64,000 bases of DNA, taken from NCBI GenBank assembly GCA_029265255.1, contig JAJUJQ010000001.1, positions 1-64,000 on the forward strand, given 5' to 3'. This DNA is from Spirochaetota bacterium (GTDB lineage: Bacteria; Spirochaetota; Spirochaetia; Treponematales; Rectinemataceae). The notes beneath the pieces are model-generated. The model was not told the origin of the DNA, did not search any database, and saw only the letters and a list, made by a program, of their open reading frames with translations. Shown one piece after another: positions 45,117 to 52,808 of this stretch; positions within the stretch are counted from its first letter, which is position 1, and every line of letters starts with the position of its first letter. The position numbers and the translations under genes are program-made.

Positions 45117-46063
45117 ATATCCTCACCTTTCTGATCAATGTGCTTTCTCTCGGAATACCGTTCTCCGTCGCCCTGCTCCTTGCATCCACGGGCGAAATGT
45201 TTAATCAGCGAGCCGGTGTATTCAATCTTGGCTGCGAAGGCATCATGGCGATGGGAGCCTTCCTAGCCTTCATGCCGCCGCATCTGCTGCAAAATACACC
45301 GATGGCGCCGTATGCGAATCTTATCGGAATCGGCGCTGCGCTTACTGTTGGCGCGCTGCTTGGCCTGCTGTTCGGACTCGTGACCGTGACATTCCGAGCG
45401 CCGCAGGGCATCGCAGGCATCGGGTTGCAGCTGCTTGGCTGGGGCGTGGCGGGTACCTTGTTCCGTTTCTTTGTAGGGGGCGTGACCGGAATTCCCGGGC
45501 TCAAGAATCTCCCGGTTCCGCTGCTCTCCAAAATACCGGTGCTCGGACCGGTATTATTTTCCATGAATGGGCTGGCGTATGTGGGATTTATCCTGGTGCC
45601 CCTGAGCTGGTATGTGCTGTTCAAGACACCATGGGGCTTGAAAGTGAGAGCTGTAGGTACTTATCCACGCGCGGCGGACACCATGGGAATCAATGTGGCG
45701 CGGGTGCGCTACCAGGCTCTGGTAGTAGGCGGCATGCTCGCGGGTCTGGCGGGGGCATATCTCTCGCTGGGGCAGGCCAAGATGTTCGCGGATGACATTG
45801 TGGCTGGAAGGGGATTCATCGCGGTGGCGCTGGTGTATTTTGGGCGATGGAACCCATGGCTGATTCTCGGTGGAAGCCTTCTTTTCAGTGTCGCGCAATC
45901 GTTCCAGCTTGCTATCCAGGTGCTTGGCATTCCCTTCCCCTACGAATTTGCGGTCATGCTGCCATATGTGCTGGTCATCGCGGTGCTGGCGCTGACACCG
46001 GGTTCGGTTATACGAGGACCGGCGGAGCTCGGAAAGGCATTTGATAGGGAAAAGCGGGTGTAG
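45113..46063 (+). CDS. Nucleoside/sugar ABC transporter permease 2
   Basis: 316 residues, about eight to nine membrane helices, the second BPD_transp_2 permease (NupQ/YufQ-like). Segments typical of the family are GEMFNQRAGVFNLGCEGIMA near the N-terminus, KVRAVGTYPRAADTMGIN, and GFIAVALVYFGRWNPW. Overlaps permease 1 by four bases. Last gene of the operon; no clear terminator before the convergent msrA gene. Confidence 0.94.
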   Translation: MNILTFLINVLSLGIPFSVALLLASTGEMFNQRAGVFNLGCEGIMAMGAFLAFMPPHLLQNTPMAPYANLIGIGAALTVGALLGLLFGLVTVTFRAPQGIAGIGLQLLGWGVAGTLFRFFVGGVTGIPGLKNLPVPLLSKIPVLGPVLFSMNGLAYVGFILVPLSWYVLFKTPWGLKVRAVGTYPRAADTMGINVARVRYQALVVGGMLAGLAGAYLSLGQAKMFADDIVAGRGFIAVALVYFGRWNPWLILGGSLLFSVAQSFQLAIQVLGIPFPYEFAVMLPYVLVIAVLALTPGSVIRGPAELGKAFDREKRV

Positions 46064-46113
46064 ACAGCCCTGGCCTGCGGAACGCGCGGGAATCGTGAAA
46101 CCGCCGCCCGCTG

Positions 46114-46647
46114 TTACCGTCCTTTGTTGGCGCGTTGCCGAAGCTTGGGAGCGATCACAAAACGGCAGTACGGCGCATCAGGATTGTGGCGGTAGTAATC
46201 CTGGTGCCAAGGCTCTGCCGGCCAGAACGTGCCTGCTGTCTCGATAGTAGTGACAATCGGGCGATCGAAGCCTGACTGGGCGGTACTCATGGATTGCCGA
46301 GCCGCTTCTTCCTGTGCCGTATTGAGCACAAAAAGCGCGGAACGGTACTGAGTGCCGATATCTGCCCCTTGCCGATCCAGCGTGGTTGGATCATGAAATT
46401 GCCAGAACAGATCGACCAGCTCGCGGTACGACACCGTTTCGGGATCAAATAGTACTTCTACGGTTTCGGCGTGGCTCGTATTGCCGGTGCAAACCTCTTC
46501 GTAGGTCGGGTTGGCGATCGATCCGCCGCAATATCCCGAACGAACCTCCACCACCCCAGGCACACGTTCAAACAACGCTTCAAGACACCAGAAGCATCCT
46601 CCAGCAAAAAGAGCTCTTTCAACGTTTTTTAATGGCTTTCCTTGCAT
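46114..46647 (-). CDS. msrA: Peptide methionine sulfoxide reductase A
   Basis: Reduces methionine-S-sulfoxide in proteins. 177 residues from ATG 46647 (GAGG six bases upstream); the frame is open further. Catalytic C18 in AGGCFWC, then SGYCGGSIANPTYEEVCTGNTSHAE, the classical MsrA core, and DIGTQYRSALF. No MsrB domain fused. Single gene, convergent with the ABC operon. Confidence 0.95.
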   Translation of the reverse strand: MQGKPLKNVERALFAGGCFWCLEALFERVPGVVEVRSGYCGGSIANPTYEEVCTGNTSHAETVEVLFDPETVSYRELVDLFWQFHDPTTLDRQGADIGTQYRSALFVLNTAQEEAARQSMSTAQSGFDRPIVTTIETAGTFWPAEPWHQDYYRHNPDAPYCRFVIAPKLRQRANKGR

Positions 46648-46852
46648 AATCGTCCTCTCTAACCACGTTTTTTTAGAAGCAAAGGTGATTTGCTGGAACC
46701 ACCCATGCGTTTGCTGCGACATTATAGTAAATGTACCGAAATCCCCCGCGGAGACCAAATGGGAAACAGAAGGAGCATCGAGGACAACACGCAATCAAGA
46801 AGATGCAAGTCATTCACATATATACTACAATTGTTTCAGGAGGGAGATAGCG

Positions 46853-47743
46853 ATGCCTAAGGCAAATCAGCTGCGAAAAAGGACGGCGAACATTCGCCAC
46901 ATCGTTCAGGCGGCATTTTTTATGGTTGTAGCGGTCACCGCGACAATCTCGATACTGGCAGAGCGGGGTATCACCGTGCCATTGCTGAAGGGGGTATCGC
47001 TCCATGGCATCTGTCCCTTTGGTGGGGTGGTCTCGTTTTATCAGCTGATTACCATTGGAACGCTGACCAAAAAAGTTCATGAATCATCGGTGGTGCTCGC
47101 GGTTATCGGGCTATTCTCCGCATTGCTGGCGGGGCCGGTCATTTGCGGATGGGTGTGTCCCTTCGGGACCTTCCAAGAATGGCTTGCCGCTCTGGGGCGG
47201 AAGATCTTCGGGAGAAAGTACAACACCTTTGTGCCGCAGAAGCTTGACAAGGTGCTCCGTTTCCTTCGATATGGCGTCCTGGCATGGGTGCTCTATATGA
47301 CGGCCATTACCGGCAAACTGATTTTTCAGGATTATGATCCGTATTTTGCACTGTTTAATTTCTGGACGGGTGAAGTTGCGGTGACAGGGTATGTGATACT
47401 TGGACTCGTCATTTTGCTTTCCATGTTCATAGAAAGGCCGTTCTGCAAATATGCGTGCCCGTATGGGGCTTTTCTGGGTATTTTCAATCTATTCAGAATA
47501 TTCGGCATTCGCCGCAACGCTCCGACCTGTATTTCCTGCAAAGCCTGCAACCGCGCCTGCCCCATGAACATCGACGTGATGGGCAGCAAGGCGGTTAAAG
47601 ACCATCAGTGCATTTCCTGTTTTGAGTGCACTAGCGAACGCAGCTGCCCTGTTCCCGCTACGGTCGAAATGGTCTCCTTACCCGCGATGACCAAAGATCA
47701 TGACAAAGAGGCGAAACCCGCCGCCGCAGGAGGTTCGAAATGA
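46853..47743 (+). CDS. NapH/CcoG-like 4Fe-4S membrane protein
   Basis: 296 residues with about five membrane helices and cysteine motifs of the polyferredoxin family: CGWVCPFGTFQEW near 96-108, CKYACPYGAFLG near 200-211, then two ferredoxin-like clusters, CISCKACNRACPMNID near 229-244 and CISCFECTSERSCP near 256-269. Such proteins pass electrons across or along the membrane. AGGAGGGAG precedes ATG 46853 and a TATACT box lies at 46821-46826. It overlaps the next gene by four bases. The physiological partner is unknown; no reductase is adjacent. Similar to YccM and NapH but not assignable to either. Confidence 0.87.
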   Translation: MPKANQLRKRTANIRHIVQAAFFMVVAVTATISILAERGITVPLLKGVSLHGICPFGGVVSFYQLITIGTLTKKVHESSVVLAVIGLFSALLAGPVICGWVCPFGTFQEWLAALGRKIFGRKYNTFVPQKLDKVLRFLRYGVLAWVLYMTAITGKLIFQDYDPYFALFNFWTGEVAVTGYVILGLVILLSMFIERPFCKYACPYGAFLGIFNLFRIFGIRRNAPTCISCKACNRACPMNIDVMGSKAVKDHQCISCFECTSERSCPVPATVEMVSLPAMTKDHDKEAKPAAAGGSK

Positions 47744-48654
47744 AGCTTACCATCCGTACCGCCGCGATCGGCATTGTTGTTCTTTTCGCAGGGGGAATTC
47801 TGCTATCATCGGCTCTTGGTTTTTGGAAAACCGAATCTTCAAAGGAAGTCGCCAAACTCAAAACCGGTGAATTCGCAGGTCTGCCGAACCCCGCGGATAT
47901 TCGAGGAAGCTACTCCTGGAATGATGTGTCGAGGAATTTCAATATTGATGTCGGTGTGCTCCTGAAAGCCTTCAATGCGAGCGATCCGGAAGCTAAAGTA
48001 AAAACGTTGGAAGAAATCGCCGCGACCATGAGCCTACCTCCAGGAGTCGAACTGGGAACGGATTCCGTGCGGGTGTTCGTCAGTTTGTACGCGGGGATTC
48101 CATATGAAGATGCAGAATCCACAACCTGGCTTCCGCTGTCTGCAGCGGAAATCCTTAAAAGCGAAGGAAAAGGCGATAAAGATATAATCCAGAGGATATA
48201 CGAAAATTCGGTTCGTCCCGCGGCTTCTCAGACTGCGTCAGCGCCAGCCACGACTCCAGCGCCGGCTCCCGCGACCTCAACCGCTCCTGCAAAATCAACC
48301 GCGCCTGTCGCGACAGCCCCTGCGACAACAACGGCTCCCGCTGCAGCTCCAGCTACCGCGCCTGCATCGACCTCAGCCGCGGCGCCCGCGACGCCCTCAG
48401 TTCCCGCCGCGGCCGGCACTACTTCGACTACTACCGAGACCCACGAAGAAAAGCCTGCCTATACCGTTACTGGCAAGACGACCTTCGGCGAGCTCAAACT
48501 CTGGGGTGTCCCGCGCGACAAGCTACAGGAAGTGCTGGGGGCAGAACCCGGTCCCGACCCTCTCGCGCTGAAGGACTGGGCCAGCCAAAACGAAAAATCG
48601 TTCTCCGAGCTCAAGACCAAGGTTCAACAACTCGTAGATACGGTAAAGAAATAA
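47740..48654 (+). CDS. Membrane-anchored partner of the NapH-like protein, with repeated helical domain
   Basis: 304 residues. One N-terminal membrane helix (about 7-27) and then a domain (about 40-145) beginning SYSWNDVSRNFNIDVGVLL. A low-complexity Ala/Thr/Pro linker (about 160-230) follows, then a second domain starting KTTFGELKLWGVPRDKLQEVL. The two domains look like diverged copies of one helical unit: both contain a W or F, then a V/I-rich helix and a loop with P. No cysteines, so it is not itself a redox protein. Translationally coupled to the ferredoxin gene (ATGA), suggesting a complex. Family not known to me by name. Confidence 0.8.
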   Translation: MKLTIRTAAIGIVVLFAGGILLSSALGFWKTESSKEVAKLKTGEFAGLPNPADIRGSYSWNDVSRNFNIDVGVLLKAFNASDPEAKVKTLEEIAATMSLPPGVELGTDSVRVFVSLYAGIPYEDAESTTWLPLSAAEILKSEGKGDKDIIQRIYENSVRPAASQTASAPATTPAPAPATSTAPAKSTAPVATAPATTTAPAAAPATAPASTSAAAPATPSVPAAAGTTSTTTETHEEKPAYTVTGKTTFGELKLWGVPRDKLQEVLGAEPGPDPLALKDWASQNEKSFSELKTKVQQLVDTVKK

Positions 48655-48665
48655 GGTGCTACACA

Positions 48666-48697
48666 GAGGCCTGGCGGATACCAGGCCTCTTTTTTTT
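48666..48697 (+). terminator. Intrinsic terminator
   Basis: GAGGCCTGG (48666-48674) pairs perfectly with CCAGGCCTC (48681-48689), loop CGGATA, followed by a run of eight T. Confidence 0.93.
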
Positions 48698-48937
48698 CTG
48701 AGAGGCCGCTAAAAGCGGCGTCAGGGTTGTCGATAATGCGCAATCCTGGCAAAGCCCGATCTTTAATTGTTAACGCCCGGCGTTGGACGCGTTTCAGCGC
48801 GATACAGGCAGCGGTGCAAACCTGGATGAGCAGCGCCTACGAAGGGCTCGGCCTTGCGCGTGCGGTAGCCCGATGCGGGCAGTGGGTGATCAGGCAAGAT
48901 CGGCCGCGCCGGCTTTTGGCACAGCCTTGCACGCATT
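48698..48937. other. Unexplained 240-base intergenic region with an imperfect direct repeat
   Basis: Contains a short hairpin (GCCGCT/AGCGGC, 48705-48719) and a direct repeat, ACGCGTTTCAGCGCGA at 48787-48802 and ACGCATTTCAGCGCAA at 48931-48946 (14 of 16 identical), 144 bases apart. The open frames here are arginine-rich and do not look like genes. It could be a structured RNA, a decayed mobile piece or a repetitive element. Confidence 0.5.
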
Positions 48938-49612
48938 TCAGCGCAACAGCTGGTGGTGGGTGGGATGGGGTTCGCGCGCAGCCCCGTCCTTTTCTTCTGC
49001 CGGATAGATCACGGAATTGATGAAGGACACCAACACATCGAGCGCCCGCTCATTGAATCCGCCCTCCGGAATGATAATATCGGCATAGGATTTTGTCGGC
49101 TCGATGAATTCGTAGTGCCCCGGCCGCACCACGGTCAGGTACTGCTCAACGACGGAGTCGACAGTTCGCCCACGTTCCTTAATATCCCGCATGAGCCTGC
49201 GGATGAACCGAATGTCGTCCGGCGTGTCGACGAATATCTTGAGGTCGATGAGATCACGCACCTGCTTGTTGGTGAAGATCATAATGCCTTCGAAAATGAC
49301 CAGACGGCAGGGCTGAATATGGATAATCTGTTCCGTTCGCCGGTGATGCACAAAGTCGTACACTGGCATATCGATGGACTGGCCCTGTTTGAGTGAGGTC
49401 AGGTGTTGGATGAGAAGCTCATTATCAAAGGCATCGGGATGGTCGAAATTGAAGGCGGTGATGTTGCGGTTGCTGATAAATTCAGCTGATTTATAGTAGT
49501 TATCCTGCGGCAGAAAAACAAAATCGCTGACCATCTCCGAGATTTTCCGTACGATGGTCGTTTTACCCGACCCCGAACCACCGGAAATTCCGATTATCTT
49601 GACGGGCGTCAT
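48938..49612 (-). CDS. udk: Uridine kinase family protein
   Basis: 224 residues. P-loop GISGGSGSGKTTI near 9-21, FLPQDNYYK (substrate aspartate) near 33-41, and FNFDHPDAFDNELL, then a lid region with IFVDTPDDIRFIRRLMRD. Phosphorylates uridine or cytidine for nucleotide salvage; a related nucleoside kinase activity is possible. Fits with the nucleoside-type importer at 41.3-46 kb. ATG 49612 has AGAAGA upstream. The end is slightly extended, with HPTHHQLLR. Confidence 0.93.
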   Translation of the reverse strand: MTPVKIIGISGGSGSGKTTIVRKISEMVSDFVFLPQDNYYKSAEFISNRNITAFNFDHPDAFDNELLIQHLTSLKQGQSIDMPVYDFVHHRRTEQIIHIQPCRLVIFEGIMIFTNKQVRDLIDLKIFVDTPDDIRFIRRLMRDIKERGRTVDSVVEQYLTVVRPGHYEFIEPTKSYADIIIPEGGFNERALDVLVSFINSVIYPAEEKDGAAREPHPTHHQLLR

Positions 49613-49670
49613 GGTCTTCTTCTAGCACGGGATTGGCATTTCGTAAAGCAGTTGGCGCTGGTCAGCGGAC

Positions 49671-50264
49671 TCAAGTCTGTGACGGCACGCGGTCGCTGAA
49701 TGGTTTTCCGTACGTTCCCAGGAAGGCGACCTCGCCAAGCGGCTTGCGGACGCGCGGCCCTGTTTCGCTGGCTTTTTGCTGTTCATTCAGCGCATCTGTG
49801 GAACCCGACCTGCCGAGCGCGATGACAACGACAGGCATGAGCTCGAGCGGAAGCTGTACTGCTTCTCGCACCTTTTTGGGGGAGAACCCCGCCATTGGAT
49901 GCGCGATGAGCCCTTCATGCTGAGCCTGCAGTTGGAGCGCCATGGAAGCCTGACCCACATCAAACAAGGCGTAGTCCCGGCCTTCGTCGAGCCTGCAATC
50001 GAGATGTGGTCCGGTCGCGAGGACAAAGAACCAGGCTGCCCGCAGTGCCCACGCATTGCCCGGGGTCAGCGCGGCCCGAATCCCGACAGCGGGCGCGGCT
50101 TCAGGAAGGTTTTCTACCGCGATGATGCGCCAGGGTTGGTTATTGAAGCATGAGGGCGCGAAGGTCGCGGCGTTCAGGATTCGGCCGACAGTTTCTGGAG
50201 GGACAGAGTCTTCAGAAAGCCCGCGCCGCGCCCGGCGTTCTTCGATTTCTTTAAGGATTTCCAT
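49671..50264 (-). CDS. Nitroreductase family protein
   Basis: 197 residues from ATG 50264 (GGAGG four bases upstream). FMN-binding family features: RRARRGLSEDSVPPETVGRI near the N-terminus, APSCFNNQPWRIIAV (FMN site) and DVGQASMALQLQAQHEG, GFSPKKVREAVQLP. Reduces nitro compounds, quinones or flavins; substrate not readable. It lies 15 bases after the ispH stop on the same strand, so probably operonic, though a functional link is not obvious. Confidence 0.9.
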   Translation of the reverse strand: MEILKEIEERRARRGLSEDSVPPETVGRILNAATFAPSCFNNQPWRIIAVENLPEAAPAVGIRAALTPGNAWALRAAWFFVLATGPHLDCRLDEGRDYALFDVGQASMALQLQAQHEGLIAHPMAGFSPKKVREAVQLPLELMPVVVIALGRSGSTDALNEQQKASETGPRVRKPLGEVAFLGTYGKPFSDRVPSQT

Positions 50265-50278
50265 TGTGCCTCCTTGTG

Positions 50279-51154
50279 TCAAGGCCTGACCGTCGCAGCC
50301 AGAGCTGTTTCGATCTCATCGACTATAAAGTCAGGGGTCGACGCGCCAGCGGTCAGCCCGATTCGCGAATAGCGTGCCATCTCAGGCACTACCTCTCCGG
50401 CTGTCTCGATATGCCACGCGGGCTTGCCGCATCCGGCCGCCGCGGTGAACAATCTGCGGGTATTGGCAGAGTTTCGTCCGCCGATAATGACGACCGCGTC
50501 AACCATGCTGCAGAGTTCGATCAGCGCGTCCTGACGCTCCCTGGTAGCCGGGCAGATAGTCTTTTCGGAGGAAACAACCGCTACCTGCTCACGGAATACG
50601 GCAATGACCGCCTCGTATTCCTCTTCCCGAATTGTGGTCTGCGCGATGAGCGCGCATCGTCTGGCTTTCAGCTGTGGGGCAAGGTTTCGCGCGGTCTCAG
50701 GACTGTCTACCACAAGCGCGTGAGTCGTATGGCCAAGAATGCCGGTAATTTCGCCATGGCTTGGGTCCCCCACCAGAATCACCTGCCACCCCTCCTTCTC
50801 GTAGCGGCGCGCGAGACGCTGGCTGCGGATCACACGGGGACAGGTCGCGTCGATAATACGCGCGCCTGCCGCCTTCAACCTGCCCAGCGCCTCAAGTGAG
50901 GCGCCGTGCGCGCGAATAATGACCACAGCGCCTCGTAAGTCCGGAACCCCATCCGATTCCACCAGCACCGGATCGAGCACCTGAACGCCCTGTCGCTCGA
51001 GCGCTTCCACCGCCTGAGGATTATGAATGAGGGGGCCATAGGTAAAGACTCTTTCGCCGCTTCGGGCTGCTTCTTCCGCTGCCTGGTGCGCAAGCTGTTC
51101 CGCCCTCCGTACCCCCATGCACATGCCCAGCACCCTGGCGCGAATGATCTGCAT
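50279..51154 (-). CDS. ispH: 4-hydroxy-3-methylbut-2-enyl diphosphate reductase
   Basis: Last step of the MEP isoprenoid route, an iron-sulfur enzyme. 291 residues with cluster cysteines in LGMCMGVRRA near 12, ATCPRV near 93, and TICPATRERQ near 194, plus GHTTHALVV and GGRNSANTRRL near 219. ATG 51154 is used; the open frame to 51565 has no family features. It has no ribosome site; instead an extended -10 (TGC-TATCAT) ends six bases before it. Transcribed toward the nitroreductase. Confidence 0.95.
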   Translation of the reverse strand: MQIIRARVLGMCMGVRRAEQLAHQAAEEAARSGERVFTYGPLIHNPQAVEALERQGVQVLDPVLVESDGVPDLRGAVVIIRAHGASLEALGRLKAAGARIIDATCPRVIRSQRLARRYEKEGWQVILVGDPSHGEITGILGHTTHALVVDSPETARNLAPQLKARRCALIAQTTIREEEYEAVIAVFREQVAVVSSEKTICPATRERQDALIELCSMVDAVVIIGGRNSANTRRLFTAAAGCGKPAWHIETAGEVVPEMARYSRIGLTAGASTPDFIVDEIETALAATVRP

Positions 51155-51160
51155 GTCTGC

Positions 51161-51169
51161 ATGATAGCA
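51161..51169 (-). promoter_or_regulatory. Leaderless-type extended -10 of ispH
   Basis: On the minus strand TGC-TATCAT, with TATCAT at 51166-51161, six bases before ATG 51154. A weak -35 (TGGAAG) lies 17 bases upstream. Confidence 0.5.
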
Positions 51170-51231
51170 AGGCGAGGCGGTTCCTTCCAGATGGCAGCGA
51201 GTCCTTTCAAGAGGCAAGTCTCCATCATGAG

Positions 51232-51259
51232 TTGCGAATTTCGTAAAAAATGCTATACT
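51232..51259 (+). promoter_or_regulatory. Promoter of the carbamate kinase gene
   Basis: TTGCGA (51232-51237), 16 bases, TATACT (51254-51259) preceded by TGC. The leader to ATG 51300 carries AAAGGAG. Confidence 0.6.
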
Positions 51260-51299
51260 ACAAGTTCCGGATTTTTTACTGCCTGAAAAAGGAGAATTC

Positions 51300-52244
51300 A
51301 TGTCTGGACGAAAAACCATTGTGGTAGCCCTCGGCGGCAACGCGATTATTGAGGAAGGCACCGAGGGCACTATCGAACAGCAGTTCGAAAATACCCGCAA
51401 GAGCATGAAGGCCATTGTCGGCATGATTGCCGAAGGGCACAAGGTCGTGCTCTCACACGGAAATGGCCCGCAGGCTGGCGTGCACCTTATTCGAAATGAA
51501 GCTGCCTCAAGCCAGGTGCCTCCTTCTCCGCTCAATGTTATCGTAGCGGACACCCAGGGTTCCATGGGCTACATGATCGCTCAGAGCCTGTACAACGCGC
51601 TCAAAGAAGCCGGCATCGAGAAGGACATTGTCACCGTAATTACACAGGTGGAGGTCGACCCAAACGATCCTTCCATGCAGAATCCGACCAAATATGTCGG
51701 TCCTTTCTACAAGGCCGAGCAGGTCGAAAAGCTTCGGGAGCGTGGCTGGCTCATCAAGGAAGATCCCGGGCGCGGGTATCGCCGAGTTGTTCCGAGTCCC
51801 ATGCCGCTCGATGTCGTAGAAAAAGACACCATCAAAGACTTGATCGACGATGGCAAGATCGTCATCGCGGTCGGCGGCGGCGGCATTCCTGTCAAACGTG
51901 ACGAAAAGGGCATGCTGAGCGGCGTCGATGCCGTCATTGACAAAGACCGTGCTTCGGCACTCCTCGCCAACCTCCTGGATGCCGATGAGCTTATCATTCT
52001 CACTGGGGTGGACCGCGTCGCGATCAATTATCGGAAGCCAGACGAGCGATTCTTCGACCATCTCACGGTTGCTGAATGTGAAAAATACCTGGCCGAAGGG
52101 CATTTCCCCAAAGGTTCCATGGGTCCGAAGATCGAAGCAGCCTGTGACTTCATTCGCCGTGGCGGAGCGAAAGTCATTATCACCTCCATGGAAAACGCCA
52201 CGGCCGCGGTCGACGGCAAAGCCGGTACGGTCATTACTGCGTAA
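51300..52244 (+). CDS. arcC: Carbamate kinase
   Basis: Makes ATP from carbamoyl phosphate (catabolic) or the reverse. 314 residues with VVALGGNAII near the start, VLSHGNGPQAGVHLI near 49-63, ADTQGSMGYMIAQSL near 83-97 and AVGGGGIPV near 190-198, DKDRASALLANLL. No arcA, arcB or purine/allantoin genes are nearby, so its partner pathway is unknown. It has its own promoter and AAAGGAG ribosome site. Confidence 0.95.
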   Translation: MSGRKTIVVALGGNAIIEEGTEGTIEQQFENTRKSMKAIVGMIAEGHKVVLSHGNGPQAGVHLIRNEAASSQVPPSPLNVIVADTQGSMGYMIAQSLYNALKEAGIEKDIVTVITQVEVDPNDPSMQNPTKYVGPFYKAEQVEKLRERGWLIKEDPGRGYRRVVPSPMPLDVVEKDTIKDLIDDGKIVIAVGGGGIPVKRDEKGMLSGVDAVIDKDRASALLANLLDADELIILTGVDRVAINYRKPDERFFDHLTVAECEKYLAEGHFPKGSMGPKIEAACDFIRRGGAKVIITSMENATAAVDGKAGTVITA

Positions 52245-52284
52245 CCAGGAAGCGCGGGGCTCTGCGACCGGTCAGGCATGTAAC

Positions 52285-52314
52285 TTGACCACTCGAGGCG
52301 CTCCGTGCTAACGT
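52285..52314 (+). promoter_or_regulatory. Promoter candidate of yajC-secDF
   Basis: TTGACC (52285-52290), 18 bases, TAACGT (52309-52314) preceded by TGC. Distance to the ATG at 52346 is normal. Confidence 0.4.
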
Positions 52315-52345
52315 TTTGCGAATTCTTTTTAGATAAGGAAGATAT

Positions 52346-52720
52346 ATGAACGGAATCCAGAACGGCCTATTCCTGCTCCAGCAGACAGCCGCCAATCCAA
52401 CTGGACAGCTTCTGTCCACTGTCGTGACGTTCGGCCTCGTCTTCGTCATTTTCTATTTCTTGATTATCCGGCCGCAGAACAAGAAGCAGAAAGAGATGCA
52501 GCAGATGATCGCCGGAGTTAAAAAAGGCGACAAGATTATCACTATCGGTGGCATCCATGGCGTCATTGCCGCAGTCAAAGATACGACCGTCGTAGTCAAG
52601 GTCGACGATGCAACCCGCATTGAGTTCTCCAAGTCGGCCATCGCATCGGTGAGCCCGGCCAAGGCTGAAGAAAAGCCCGAGCCCACCGAGGAAAAAGCGG
52701 AAAAAGCCGAAGGAAAGTGA
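52346..52720 (+). CDS. yajC: Preprotein translocase subunit YajC
   Basis: 124 residues with one membrane helix (about 21-42, TVVTFGLVFVIFYFLIIRPQ) and the family box RPQNKKQKEMQQMI, GVKKGDKIITIGGIHGVI. Auxiliary to SecDF in protein export. Glu/Lys-rich C-terminus (PEPTEEKAEKAEGK). First gene of yajC-secD-secF; AAGGAAG precedes the ATG. Confidence 0.95.
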   Translation: MNGIQNGLFLLQQTAANPTGQLLSTVVTFGLVFVIFYFLIIRPQNKKQKEMQQMIAGVKKGDKIITIGGIHGVIAAVKDTTVVVKVDDATRIEFSKSAIASVSPAKAEEKPEPTEEKAEKAEGK

Positions 52721-52808
52721 GTTCCGCGGCGCCGGGCGATGTACCGTCGTTCCGGCGCATATTTGATTTCCGCACCAGCAAACCCATCCAAGGATTGGAG
52801 AGACCGGT

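Noticed and set aside
48727..49020. A 97-codon open frame in the gap before udk
   Set aside because: Arginine-rich, no ribosome site, overlaps the end of udk; looks like GC-rich non-coding sequence.
50279..51565. A longer 428-residue version of ispH
   Set aside because: The upstream part has no homology, crosses the arcC promoter and overlaps the arcC start; ATG 51154 gives the normal length.
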